DNA from: Lewinellaceae bacterium
GTDB lineage: Bacteria > Bacteroidota > Bacteroidia > Chitinophagales > Saprospiraceae
Assembly: GCA_016712415.1 (NCBI GenBank)
Contig: JADJRC010000038.1
Coordinates: forward strand, 1-17,444
DNA: 17,444 nucleotides
Reading direction: 5' to 3'
Shown here: positions 7,154-14,535 of the stretch, piece after piece
How the letters are laid out: each line of letters starts with the position of its first letter
How positions within the stretch are numbered: position 1 is the first letter of the stretch
Notes under the pieces: model-generated
Databases searched by the model: none
What the model saw: the letters and a program-made list of their open reading frames with translations, nothing else
Told to the model about the DNA's origin: nothing
Translations under genes and position numbers: made by a program

Positions 7154-9639
7154 TAGCGTGTACGTTTTTGTTTTTGCGCGGTGCGCAGTTGCGACAGGTA
7201 TATGTCATCGCCGCGAAGGCGGGTTTCCAGTGCAAGCACCCCGCCGCCCATGCCATGCCGGAGTAGTTGTTCCCGAAATATGGATGCCAATTTGTTCTCA
7301 GGTGCCGCAATCTCCGGGTTGAACCGTGCGCCAGGGTATTCGCCCAACTGCGCGAACGTCGGCCCGGTGATAACACCGCCGTCGGCAAGGGCAGGGGCTT
7401 TTACACTGCCGACCAACTTGTTAAACAGGGTATTAATAACCGCAGCGCCCGCCGTCGCAACGGCAAGACCTGCAAGCCCTTTGAGGCCGATCTGCTTTGC
7501 AACGAACTTCGCAATAGTGGTCGCGATGGCGGCTTTGATTATCTGTGCAGCGGCGGAAAGAGCCGCCTTCCCAAGGTCTGCGAAACTCGCAGCCCCTTCC
7601 GTTGCTAACTGCCCCATTGTTGCAACCGCTGCGCCCAGGGCTTGTTGTATAAGCGTCCCGCCGGACGATATGGCGGCGGCAACACCGGCAAACGTATCCG
7701 CCGCAAGGATACCGTCGGCGTTAAAGTTTTGCAGGGCTTCGCCTATGGATTCGGAAACGCTTTTGAAGTTAACCAGTTTGTCCGTTGCAATGGTGATGCT
7801 TTGGACAAATGCGTCTACCCCGTCCGTCTGTATCGAAACAACCCCGCCCGGCGTTGGCAGCGTCGGTATTGTGGGCGACGGGGTTTGGTTTTTGAAGCCC
7901 TTTACCTCATTTGTCGTGCTTTTGCGGTTTGCAAGCCGTGTTTGCTTATCGAGTTCGCGGTAAGACTTGGAAAGGTCGTCGACAGCGCCCTTTTGGCGCT
8001 TTGTGGCATCTATTGTTCCGCCGCTTCCCGACACCACCTGCACCATGTCGGCGTTGTTCTTTATTACGTCGAGTAGCGCGCCGCGTTGCGCCTCAAGCGC
8101 CTGTTTCTGCTCCCCGTAGTTCTTTGCAGCGCTTTGGGCGTTCAGCCCCGCAATAGCGAAACTATTACCCGCTCCAAGTACGGCATTACCGACCTCCTGC
8201 CAAAACGTAGGCTGCGCTGTTTCCTTCAGGTTGTTCAGGTCTTTTTCGATCTGCTTTATCTGTTCGAACGCGGCCTGCGCGCGCGCCGCGCGAAGCAGGG
8301 ATTCGGTGTAGTTGTTTAGCGCGGTGTTTATGTCGGATACCTTCGACTTTTCAAGGTCGAGGTTCCCGAAATACTGCGGGCTGATCGCCTGCAATTCCTT
8401 TAGTGCGCGTTTTTGGTCTTCCCGGCTTGCGGTTTGGTCTTTCAGAACACCGATAAGCAACTCCGCCTTTGTGCGTTCGTCTACAATCGCGTCCGCCGCC
8501 TGTTTGTGGACGTTGGAGACTGCTATTTGCGCCCGCTCTGCGTCGGTTAGCGAATTTGCAAAATGATCGTATGCCAGGTATAGCGCCGTTACGGCGGCAA
8601 TAGCCGCGCCGATCACGGTTAGTTTAATTGCCAGGTTAAGGCGCTGAAAGGCAACAATCGCGTTTAGCGCCCCGGCAGACAGGGACTTTAGACCGGCAAT
8701 AAGGCCGCGCCCGCTTTCGATTACGCTTCCAAGTGTGGATTTCAGCACCCCGTAGACCTTAATCAGCGGCCCTGCGGCAACGGCGGCAAGGCCGATACTT
8801 ACAATCGTGCGCTTTGTGCTGTCGTCCAGTCCCGCGAACGCCGCCGCGGCGGATGCGAGATTACGGGACAAGCGTTCAGATACCCCTTTCAGGTCGAACG
8901 CCTTGTTTATCTCTACGCCAAGGCTGCCCAAAAACTGCTTTACAGCGTCCCCCGCGTTTTCGATGCTGTTCTTTATCCCGCCGGTTGCGGGTGGCAGTTT
9001 TTCCAGTTCGGCGACAATGCCCGCTATAAACTTCTCCGACGATATGCCCGCCTTTTGCAATACCTCTGTGTCCGCAGACCCAAACGCGGCCTTCATGGCC
9101 GTCCTGATCTGCGGGAGGCGCTCAGCGATCTGGTTTATTTCTTCCGCCGACACCTTGCCCTTTGCGCTTATCTGTGTCAGGGCAAGCGCTACGCCGTCCA
9201 ACTCTTGTTTCCCTTTACCGGCAAGGGCAAGGGCGTTGCCAAAAGCGGATATTGTTTTACGGGCAAATTCGGCGGAAAAGCCAACAGCCTGTAATTGTAA
9301 AGAACCTCTTACTGCCTGCTCAAAACCAAGGCCCGGTTTTAGCGCCTCTTTGCGCAATAGTTCTATCTCTTTTCGTGCGTCCTCTGCGCTTCCGATCTGC
9401 GCCGCCATTGCAAGTTGCAACGATTCAAGGTCAGCAGCGGACTTTATCGCGGACACGCCAAGGGCCGCAAGCGGTGCGGATATGGCAACGGTCAGGTCGC
9501 TACCCAGTTGCGACAATTCACGCCCGGAGCGCTTCAGTTTGCGCTCTACGCTTTTCAGGCCGTCGTCCAGGTTTTTGTAAACAAGGCCGAGCCGAACGTT
9601 AAGGTCTGCTATTGTCGCCATTTTGCCGTTTTGCCGCAA
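7153..9639 (-). CDS. Tape measure protein, TP901 family
   Basis: 828 aa; fills the tail tube and sets its length. By the usual ~1.5 angstrom per residue the tail would be near 120 nm. The N-terminus is coiled-coil; the TP901-type core includes SAEEINQIAERLPQIRTAMKAAFG (164-187). Hydrophobic segments lie near 276-296 (IVSIGLAAVAAGPL) and 335-358 (LAIKLTVIGAAIAAVTALYLA), and near KGLAGLAVATAGAAVINTL toward the C-terminus. It ends with a typical tape-measure tail: ADGGVITGPTFAQLGE, NPEIAAPENKL, and a basic RTAQKQKRTR. Met7 at 9621 (MATIADLN) is as plausible a start as 9639. It overlaps the chaperone T frame; the stop shares one base with the next ATG. Confidence 0.92.
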   Translation of the reverse strand: MRQNGKMATIADLNVRLGLVYKNLDDGLKSVERKLKRSGRELSQLGSDLTVAISAPLAALGVSAIKSAADLESLQLAMAAQIGSAEDARKEIELLRKEALKPGLGFEQAVRGSLQLQAVGFSAEFARKTISAFGNALALAGKGKQELDGVALALTQISAKGKVSAEEINQIAERLPQIRTAMKAAFGSADTEVLQKAGISSEKFIAGIVAELEKLPPATGGIKNSIENAGDAVKQFLGSLGVEINKAFDLKGVSERLSRNLASAAAAFAGLDDSTKRTIVSIGLAAVAAGPLIKVYGVLKSTLGSVIESGRGLIAGLKSLSAGALNAIVAFQRLNLAIKLTVIGAAIAAVTALYLAYDHFANSLTDAERAQIAVSNVHKQAADAIVDERTKAELLIGVLKDQTASREDQKRALKELQAISPQYFGNLDLEKSKVSDINTALNNYTESLLRAARAQAAFEQIKQIEKDLNNLKETAQPTFWQEVGNAVLGAGNSFAIAGLNAQSAAKNYGEQKQALEAQRGALLDVIKNNADMVQVVSGSGGTIDATKRQKGAVDDLSKSYRELDKQTRLANRKSTTNEVKGFKNQTPSPTIPTLPTPGGVVSIQTDGVDAFVQSITIATDKLVNFKSVSESIGEALQNFNADGILAADTFAGVAAAISSGGTLIQQALGAAVATMGQLATEGAASFADLGKAALSAAAQIIKAAIATTIAKFVAKQIGLKGLAGLAVATAGAAVINTLFNKLVGSVKAPALADGGVITGPTFAQLGEYPGARFNPEIAAPENKLASIFREQLLRHGMGGGVLALETRLRGDDIYLSQLRTAQKQKRTR

Positions 9640-9967
9640 GCGCGGTATCTGCGAATTTGTTAAACCTGTCCATCGCCGCCGGGTCTATCTGTTTCCACAT
9701 TTCCGCCGCTGTTGGCGGTTCACTCTCTGTTGGCAGGCGGAACAGGTCGCGCGGGGTTTTTATCCGGTTTTTGGTGTCCACAGTTTTTACCATGTAGAAC
9801 GCCAAGAGCCGCGTTTCTTCCATCCGCTCCAATCGTTCCGCCTCTACTGCGTCGCACATGGCGAAAAAGTAGCGCGGCGTAGACGCCCAGAACTCCGCCT
9901 CTGTCAGGCGTGCGCGCGCGGCGGCCTCGATCCACGTTTGCCAGTCGATGCGCTCTGTGTCGCCTTT
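9599..9967 (-). CDS. Tail assembly chaperone, -1 frameshift extension (lambda T analogue)
   Basis: Reached by a -1 shift from the chaperone G frame at the run of nine A (coding strand 9973-9965); the fusion would be about 252 aa, 130 from G plus 122 from this frame. The frame has no credible own start: the nearest upstream ATG (10066) only shadows G. After the shift the protein reads GDTERIDWQTWIEAAARARL, then EFWASTPRYFFAMCDAVEAERLERM, the W...FW...TPR pattern typical of the second chaperone ORF in siphoviruses, then YMVKTVDTKNR, and ends in a stop at 9601-9599, inside the tape measure gene. It is expected to recruit tape measure to tube protein. Confidence 0.82.
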   Translation of the reverse strand, partial: KGDTERIDWQTWIEAAARARLTEAEFWASTPRYFFAMCDAVEAERLERMEETRLLAFYMVKTVDTKNRIKTPRDLFRLPTESEPPTAAEMWKQIDPAAMDRFNKFADTALAAKRQNGDNSRP

Positions 9968-10356
9968 TTTTTTGCGCCGTTCGTTTCTTCCACTTTCGCC
10001 ATAGGTAGCGATTCGATAAGCAGCGAAACGCAGGCAGATATGGCGTCCGGATCGTCCAGCAGCCATTCGGATACGTCGTACACGTCGAAGTCGACCGGCA
10101 GGCGTTCTACACGGTGCCCGTAAGACAGGCCGGCAAACACCATGTCGACAAGCGCTGCGACGTGCAAGTCTTTGGCTACCTCTTCAACCTCTTCCTTTTG
10201 CGAGCGAATTGCAAGCGCCTGGAGGTCACGAATAAGCGCATCAACCGCCGCCAGATACGGACGGCCGGTGATGCGCTCAAACTCGTATGCGACCCGGTTT
10301 GAAAAATGGATAGGGCGGGATTTACCGCCAATATTTACACGCTCAGTTTGTATCAT
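9904..10356 (-). CDS. Tail assembly chaperone, short form (lambda gpG analogue)
   Basis: 150 aa, located between the tail tube and tape measure genes as for lambda G. It begins VNIGGKSRPIHFSNRVAYEFERITGRPY, followed by a helical domain (YLAAVDALIRDLQALAI) and VAALVDMVFAGLSYGHR, then VDVYDVSEWL-like helix and AISACVSLLIESLPMAK. The last ~23 residues are low-complexity (KKKATQSASTGKRGS) because they come after a slippery A run, where the other frame carries the conserved sequence. It binds the tape measure before tube assembly. The stop at 9904 lies 303 bases before the T frame ends. Confidence 0.82.
   Translation of the reverse strand: MIQTERVNIGGKSRPIHFSNRVAYEFERITGRPYLAAVDALIRDLQALAIRSQKEEVEEVAKDLHVAALVDMVFAGLSYGHRVERLPVDFDVYDVSEWLLDDPDAISACVSLLIESLPMAKVEETNGAKKKATQSASTGKRGSRPPRAHA
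9964..9975 (-). promoter_or_regulatory. Programmed -1 frameshift slippery site
   Basis: In the G frame the codons are GCA AAA AAA AAG, so both A AAA AAA and A AAA AAG heptamers are present; A AAA AAG is among the most shift-prone -1 heptamers known in E. coli. GCA is 9975-9973. A small stem (CGCCT/AGGCG, 9910-9896) lies about 55 nt downstream, and GGAAG lies upstream, but neither is proven to stimulate. Confidence 0.8.
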
Positions 10357-10371
10357 TGGATTGAATTTGGA

Positions 10372-10797
10372 TTACGCAAACGTTCCCTTCGTCAACTCAC
10401 CAACGCCGGTCAACTCAAAAGAAAACGAGCCGTTGCCGTCGTTGCCGCCGGTAACGCCAAACGTGGTCAGGTAGCCGGAGCCGGTAAACGAGGTGTCGCC
10501 GGTTACGCCGGTTCCGAAGGCTACGTCCACAAGCCCCTGGTTTAATACAAGCGTCGCAACTTCGTCGTGACCGTTGGACGCGCCGTAATTCACGAACGCT
10601 TCTCCAGACATTGTCCAGGACTGGGTGTCCGGCAGGAAGTCGGCGTAAATGCCGCTGTCCTTACAGCGGATGTCGCGCGTTTCGTTGGTGATCTGAATTT
10701 CTGCGTTAGTCAGGCAGGTAACGGCGGCAAGGGTGCCGCCGTCGGCAATAGCCTGGATTTTAAGGAGTTTCGCGGAAACTATACCCGTGGTAGCCAT
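10372..10797 (-). CDS. Major tail tube protein
   Basis: 141 aa; polymerises into the tube around the tape measure. The pattern NAEIQITNETRDIRCKDSG (31-49), SWTMSGEAFVNYG, LVDVAFGT, SGYLTTFGVTGGNDGNGSFSFELTGVGEL is that of TP901-1-type tail tube proteins: a T-x-D/x-x-x-KDS strand early, a SGxGYLT-like strand and a final FSFELTGxGEL strand. It follows the connector genes and precedes the chaperones, the normal location. It lies behind a 23-base gap with an A-rich leader, unlike its overlapping neighbours, which suits an abundant protein. Confidence 0.88.
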   Translation of the reverse strand: MATTGIVSAKLLKIQAIADGGTLAAVTCLTNAEIQITNETRDIRCKDSGIYADFLPDTQSWTMSGEAFVNYGASNGHDEVATLVLNQGLVDVAFGTGVTGDTSFTGSGYLTTFGVTGGNDGNGSFSFELTGVGELTKGTFA

Positions 10798-10804
10798 AGT
10801 GTTT
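10791..10804 (-). promoter_or_regulatory. Translation start region of tail tube gene, identical to capsid gene
   Basis: AAACACTATGGCTA on the minus strand, preceded by AGAAAAAT, matches the capsid start region (14521-14508) exactly over 14 bases. No Shine-Dalgarno motif is present. Confidence 0.6.
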
Positions 10805-10820
10805 ATTTTTCTGGTTATTA

Positions 10821-11087
10821 TTATTGGCCGTCACCGGCCGGTTGCGTGTCTTCGATAATGTCCTGTGCTTCGGGTTTTGCAGCCTTTGCCTTTTTAGCGC
10901 TCGGTGTGCTGCAATTAAGCATCAGCGCCGCGCCTTGCTTCAGTAGCGGTACTGTGTCAGGGACGATGCACCCCCATCCAGCCGCTTCAAATTCACGGGC
11001 CGTTCCGTCGCTGAATGGCACTACCGCGCCGGGCGCGTAGGTCACTGCGCCGTTTTGAAATGTCTTGTTGAATTGAAAGCGTTTCAT
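10821..11087 (-). CDS. Small protein of the tail module, unknown
   Basis: 88 aa beginning MKRFQFNKTFQNGAV, with the Y-x-P-G turn and an acidic helix ending in AAGWG, then two cysteines (GCIVPD, MLNCSTP) and a Lys/Ala-rich, then acidic tail. The N-terminal half has the same strand-turn-helix plan as the 63-aa protein at 13141-12950. The start is one base after the previous stop. No function can be assigned; a decoration or assembly role is possible by position. Confidence 0.65.
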   Translation of the reverse strand: MKRFQFNKTFQNGAVTYAPGAVVPFSDGTAREFEAAGWGCIVPDTVPLLKQGAALMLNCSTPSAKKAKAAKPEAQDIIEDTQPAGDGQ

Positions 11088-11088
11088 A

Positions 11089-11493
11089 TTATGCCTTTGC
11101 GTAAACCATGTATTCTGTTATCTTCCGGTAAATCCCCGGTGCGTCCTCAAAATCGCCGTACTCATTTTCAAAGTCGATCCGCCCAACATGGACAGACGTC
11201 CCGGATACCGTTACCGTCTGCTCCGATATGTAGTCGATGGCGGCACGAATAGCGGATGAAACCGCGTCTGCGCTCGCTGCCGTGTTTCCGTATATGTCCA
11301 CCTGCACCCGGCAAAAATCAACCTCCGAAGCGCCGGTTTTTGTCGGGTTTGGCCGCGTCGATGCCAGTTGTATTACCGCGCATGGGTAGCCGGTATCTAC
11401 GCTAACGCGGCCGGTGTATATCCGCCCGCTCAGCAGTGCGTTTGCCGTCGAATCGTCGACGATCAGTTGCCGTACTACCCCTGTTGCGTTCAT
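11089..11493 (-). CDS. Tail completion / terminator protein (DUF3168-like)
   Basis: 134 aa starting in an ATGA overlap with the gp10-like gene. VVRQLIVDDSTANALLSGRIYTGRV, then PCAVIQLASTRPNPTKTG, VDFCRVQVDIYGN (102-110 region of the fold is the long helix DAVSSAIRAAIDYI), and a final strand ITEYMVYAKA match the DUF3168 / gpU-like pattern: helix, strands, an R-x-Q-x-D-x-Y strand and a closing strand. Such proteins cap the tail tube and link it to the head connector. Position directly before the tail module supports this. Confidence 0.82.
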   Translation of the reverse strand: MNATGVVRQLIVDDSTANALLSGRIYTGRVSVDTGYPCAVIQLASTRPNPTKTGASEVDFCRVQVDIYGNTAASADAVSSAIRAAIDYISEQTVTVSGTSVHVGRIDFENEYGDFEDAPGIYRKITEYMVYAKA

Positions 11494-12002
11494 TGTTTTG
11501 TGGTTTTCAGGATTTCACGTTTCAGCAGTTCAGCCGCGAATCGCAGGACTTGCGGCCCGGCGGCGGCAACAGCAGGCCGCACAAACGGCGTTGCCGGTAT
11601 ATTTTTCGTTCCGAACTCCACAAAGTGGGCGTAGTACGGGTCAACCCGCCTGCCAGCAAACAATCCGCCAGTGTCGCTTTTGTGCGCCTTCGGGCCGATA
11701 AATACAGCAGCGGATCGGCGGAACGTAAGCACACGAAAAGAGCGCTGCACGTTGCCGGGCTGGTATGTCGCCACTATGTTCCCCGCGCCTTTTGGTGCCC
11801 GTATTTTCCCGGACAGTTTTGCTGTGCTGTATCGGTAGTGCTGCTCTTCCGACACAGGCGCGCGCCCTTGTATCGCGCTAACAAGCGGCCCGGCCGCCTC
11901 CTTGAAGGCGCTTTGGCTTCGCGCTTTGGCATTGTCCGAAACCTTGCGTAGTTTCAGGATAAGCGCGTTAACCTCTTGCTGTATGTCGGATGTTGCAGGC
12001 AT
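11490..12002 (-). CDS. HK97 gp10-like tail-connector protein
   Basis: 170 aa. N-terminal helix (VNALILKLRKVSDNAKARSQSAFKEAA), then RAPVSEEQHY, KLSGKIRA, VFIGPKAHKSDTG, and DPYYAHFVEFGTKNIPATPFVRPAVAA (120-146). The HFVEFGT...PATPFVRPA block is the hallmark of the HK97 gp10 family of head-to-tail and tail-completion proteins. The start is two bases after the previous stop; the TGA overlaps the next ATG. Function is by family and position. Confidence 0.88.
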   Translation of the reverse strand: MPATSDIQQEVNALILKLRKVSDNAKARSQSAFKEAAGPLVSAIQGRAPVSEEQHYRYSTAKLSGKIRAPKGAGNIVATYQPGNVQRSFRVLTFRRSAAVFIGPKAHKSDTGGLFAGRRVDPYYAHFVEFGTKNIPATPFVRPAVAAAGPQVLRFAAELLKREILKTTKQ

Positions 12003-12004
12003 TA

Positions 12005-12373
12005 TTATGTCGTCTCGTTCCTGTCAACACAGGTAAGCAATTCGTAAGAATCGCGGCCAAGCGCGGCCACACGTTCGATGTCGTATATCTTCACCCCGTG
12101 CAGCACCCGGTTCTTGACCGTTACATCGCCCCTGTACCTGATCGTTATTAGTATGCGCGCCGTGGAGTATTCCAAGCCGTTCGGGTTTTCTTCGTCCGAT
12201 CCGGTCTTCGCGTATTCCACCGTCGCCCATTCTTCCTCATCTATCGCCGCCCATGTTTCCACCATACCACCGGACACGTCTACCGTGTCGGTCTTTTCCT
12301 GTATGGTGATCCGTTCGTCCATGTCGCCGACGTCTCGAATCGTCCGCGCCACCCTGCCTTTCTTCGCTATCAT
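12005..12373 (-). CDS. Head closure / head-tail joining protein (SPP1 gp16-like)
   Basis: 122 aa from ATG 12373, which overlaps the connector stop by four bases (ATGA). The frame is open further upstream to 12748, but that part only shadows the connector gene. The motif DMDERITIQEKTDTVDVSGGMVETW (18-42) is the characteristic start of this family, followed by the WATVEYAKTG and ILITIRYRGDV strands and the ending LGRDSYELLTCVDRNE. The protein is expected to seal the capsid after packaging. An alternative start is the Met at residue 18, since family members often begin near that point. Confidence 0.88.
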   Translation of the reverse strand: MIAKKGRVARTIRDVGDMDERITIQEKTDTVDVSGGMVETWAAIDEEEWATVEYAKTGSDEENPNGLEYSTARILITIRYRGDVTVKNRVLHGVKIYDIERVAALGRDSYELLTCVDRNETT

Positions 12374-12948
12374 ATTAAGTGCCGACGGCGGCGGTTTGAA
12401 AGGCTCTCGAATGTTCGTTTGCCTGGCATACCGCCGAGCGGCATGTCTTCCCGGTTCTGATATAGCATCGTCAGCCGCGTAAGGATTGCCGTTTTTGCCG
12501 TTTCCGGAACTACCGATGCAGAGGCGAAGCCCGCCGAATAGGTGATGAAAACAGCGTTCGGCCCATTGAAAAGGTCGGGCCAATCGTAGTCCTCGTTCAG
12601 CACTACGCGGGCGTGGTGCCCGATAATATCCGTCGTGTATCCGGCCCCCGCAAACGTTTGCGAATTGCCGTCTTCGTCCTTGTATCCTACCGTTGTGACC
12701 GCCGAAACAGGGCCAGCGGTAAGGGTAATAACCCGGCCCGCTGGCCATGCGTCGAAGTATTCTACAACTGTGCGGGTGATCGTAAACTCCCCGCTTTCGT
12801 GTTCGTATTCGCGCCGCGCCGTGCTTATCAGTGTGTCAATAAGGGTATCGTCTGCGGTGTTCGCAGTCCTTATCTTCAGCCATGCCTTTGCCTCCGCCCT
12901 TGTTACAGGCTCAGATGCCGGCCCCGATGTCACGGTATAGCGGATCAT
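12370..12948 (-). CDS. gp6-like head-tail connector
   Basis: 192 aa. Probably forms the first connector ring below the portal, as HK97 gp6 or SPP1 gp15. The N-terminal EPVTRAEAKAWLKI (13-26) followed by ADDTLIDTLISTARREYEHESG (32-53) is the family signature, with a beta-rich middle (YFDAWPAGRVITLTAGPVSAV) and a C-terminal helix (TAKTAILTRLTMLYQNRED). The basic end (SNRRRRHLI) fits nucleic-acid or portal contact. The start is one base after the previous stop, and the stop overlaps the next ATG (ATGA), which fixes the next gene's start. Confidence 0.88.
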   Translation of the reverse strand: MIRYTVTSGPASEPVTRAEAKAWLKIRTANTADDTLIDTLISTARREYEHESGEFTITRTVVEYFDAWPAGRVITLTAGPVSAVTTVGYKDEDGNSQTFAGAGYTTDIIGHHARVVLNEDYDWPDLFNGPNAVFITYSAGFASASVVPETAKTAILTRLTMLYQNREDMPLGGMPGKRTFESLSNRRRRHLI

Positions 12949-12949
12949 T

Positions 12950-13141
12950 TTATCGCTTTTCGTAGTTTGCGGCGGGGGCCGTGGGCACTTTCGCTGCCTT
13001 TACGATCCCGGCCTTTTCCAGTTTGTCGAAGTCCTCCGGGGCGATAAGGCCCATTTCGCCTGCGGCATAGCCGTAGCCGTGCCCCGCCCCGCCCCGGATG
13101 AACTCAACTGGCATTAGCCCTTCGTGCGCTTTCTTAGCCAT
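12950..13141 (-). CDS. Small head-tail region protein, SH3/KOW-like pattern
   Basis: 63 aa, starting at an ATG that overlaps the capsid stop by one base. The pattern PVEFIRGGAGHGYGYAAGE, then an acidic helix with a Gly-Ile ending (FDKLEKAGIVKAA) and a Pro/Ala-rich tail, is that of the small proteins often found between capsid and connector genes in HK97-like phages (a V-x-F strand, a Y-x-x-GE turn, then an x-L-x-x-AG helix). Their role is not settled; some may decorate the capsid. The function here is unknown. Confidence 0.7.
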   Translation of the reverse strand: MAKKAHEGLMPVEFIRGGAGHGYGYAAGEMGLIAPEDFDKLEKAGIVKAAKVPTAPAANYEKR

Positions 13142-14514
13142 TACGAGAGCGTTATTTCGTTACAGATGCAGAAGGACGCGGCATGGCGTACTTCGATGTC
13201 CCACCAGGAATTGACGATAACCTCGACGGTCGCCTCTTTCCCTTTGGTGTACGGGTTAACAAGCAGGTCAACGCCGCCCCATTGGCCGATAATCAACTCC
13301 TGCCAGTTGCCAAAAATGGCAGCATGGCAAACGCCGGAAGACGAACCCTTGGTAAGGGTCGACGGCATTTGCGTTGTGGTCAGGGCGCGGTATCCGTTCA
13401 CGTTGCCCGATCCGTTCGGGCCTTCCCAGATGAATCCGTTGCCTGCAACGTCGCGCTTCGTGGTCTTCAGCAGACCGGCGACGCCAGGGGTAAACAGGTA
13501 TCCGAGGCGACCCATGTCGGCGTTGTCGGTAGCCGTTTCTGTCTCGAACTGCACAACGAGCGCCCATGTCAGGACGCCGCCGTCGGTGCCGATGGTGATG
13601 TCATTCACCCCGGAGTAGTTCAGGATGCCGGTCGGCTGGTTGGAAGAACCGGAGCCGTTCAGGGCAGCGGAGTCCAGCGCTTTACGAACGGCAAAATTCA
13701 GGCGTTGGCGTACAAAGTTCTCCATGTCGATGGACGATTGCAGCATGACCTGCTTGGAGATGTCGGTGAACGCGGTGAGGCGTTCCGGTGCCATCTGGAT
13801 GCGGTCGAACGTCGGTGAAGTTTCTGTCGAGGTGGCAACCTCAGAGGCCCACACGGCGGCAGCGTCGGCGTCGTTGCGCGGAAAGTCGATGTTCGATGTC
13901 AGGCCGCGAAGAACGGTAGCGCCCATCCCCTCCACTTGGAGTTTCGGTTCCAAAATCGGGATCAGCCCGCCGAGCGTGGTGTCTACGGTGTAGCCGCCCG
14001 CCGTGGTTGTTTCTGCGAGCATGTCGCGTTTTTCAGCAGTGCTGTTGCCACCGCGAACAAGCCAGTTCGGCAACGTCAGGTTGCCGCCCTTGCCGCGAAG
14101 GTTCATGTCCTTCATTTCGCTCTGTCCCTCTTGGTGCATTTCTGCTGCCATGCCAGTCAGGCTGCGGTCGTTGGACAGTTGGCGGACAGCGTCCAAAAGG
14201 CGGAAGTTTTTGCGGGCCTTCGCCTGGTCGTCGCCACGGTTTTCTTCCTTCAGGATGTTCACAGACACGGGCGCCGTTGTAGCGGGTGTCGAAGTCCACT
14301 CCCCGGCGCGCTGCTGCATGTTTACGAGGTCGGAAAGGCGCTTTACTTCGTCGCTTGCAGCCTCAAGGGCTGCCTTCGCGTCGGACATTGCCTTGTCGTC
14401 CTTTTCCTTGTCCCATGTCCCGGCCTCAGCGCGGGTAATAAGGGCTTTGATCGCGTCCCGGCACTCAACCTGTTTTTCGGTCGCCGCGCGCAGTTGATCT
14501 GTTAAATTAGCCAT
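13141..14514 (-). CDS. Major capsid protein, HK97 fold
   Basis: Main shell protein, 457 aa. Residues 1 to about 70 are charged and helical (coiled-coil-like delta domain acting as internal scaffold), followed by a polar linker (71-155). The shell domain begins near AEKRDMLAETTTAGGY (160-175), with TLGGLIPILEP, the VWASEVATSTETSPTFDRI region (221-239) and the very typical LNGSGSSNQPTGIL (285-298). Cleavage by the adjacent protease probably falls between about 140 and 165; this is inferred. Stop TAA shares one base with the next ATG (TAATG). Its start lies behind an A-rich leader shared with the tail tube gene. Confidence 0.95.
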   Translation of the reverse strand: MANLTDQLRAATEKQVECRDAIKALITRAEAGTWDKEKDDKAMSDAKAALEAASDEVKRLSDLVNMQQRAGEWTSTPATTAPVSVNILKEENRGDDQAKARKNFRLLDAVRQLSNDRSLTGMAAEMHQEGQSEMKDMNLRGKGGNLTLPNWLVRGGNSTAEKRDMLAETTTAGGYTVDTTLGGLIPILEPKLQVEGMGATVLRGLTSNIDFPRNDADAAAVWASEVATSTETSPTFDRIQMAPERLTAFTDISKQVMLQSSIDMENFVRQRLNFAVRKALDSAALNGSGSSNQPTGILNYSGVNDITIGTDGGVLTWALVVQFETETATDNADMGRLGYLFTPGVAGLLKTTKRDVAGNGFIWEGPNGSGNVNGYRALTTTQMPSTLTKGSSSGVCHAAIFGNWQELIIGQWGGVDLLVNPYTKGKEATVEVIVNSWWDIEVRHAASFCICNEITLS

Positions 14515-14521
14515 AGTGTTT
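14508..14521 (-). promoter_or_regulatory. Translation start region of capsid gene, identical to tail tube gene
   Basis: The minus strand reads AAACACTATGGCTA with the ATG in the middle, preceded by more A residues (ATAAAAA). There is no Shine-Dalgarno motif. A residues at -3 and -6 fit the A-rich initiation context described for Bacteroidota. The same 14 bases occur at 10804-10791 before the tail tube gene. This is one of few genes in the block not started by overlap. Confidence 0.6.
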
Positions 14522-14535
14522 TTTTATGATTCGTG

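Noticed and set aside
7181..7963. 260-codon plus-strand ORF
   Set aside because: Antisense to the tape measure C-terminal half, whose motifs are well conserved.
8807..9580. 257-codon plus-strand ORF
   Set aside because: Antisense to the clear tape measure core; Ser/Arg/Pro/Phe-rich composition of a shadow frame.
9974..10066. Independent start for the T chaperone frame
   Set aside because: The upstream part shadows the G frame and has no family-like sequence; frameshifting explains the frame.
12374..12748. N-terminal extension of the head-closure ORF
   Set aside because: It only shadows the gp6-like connector; the ATGA overlap at 12373 fixes the real start.
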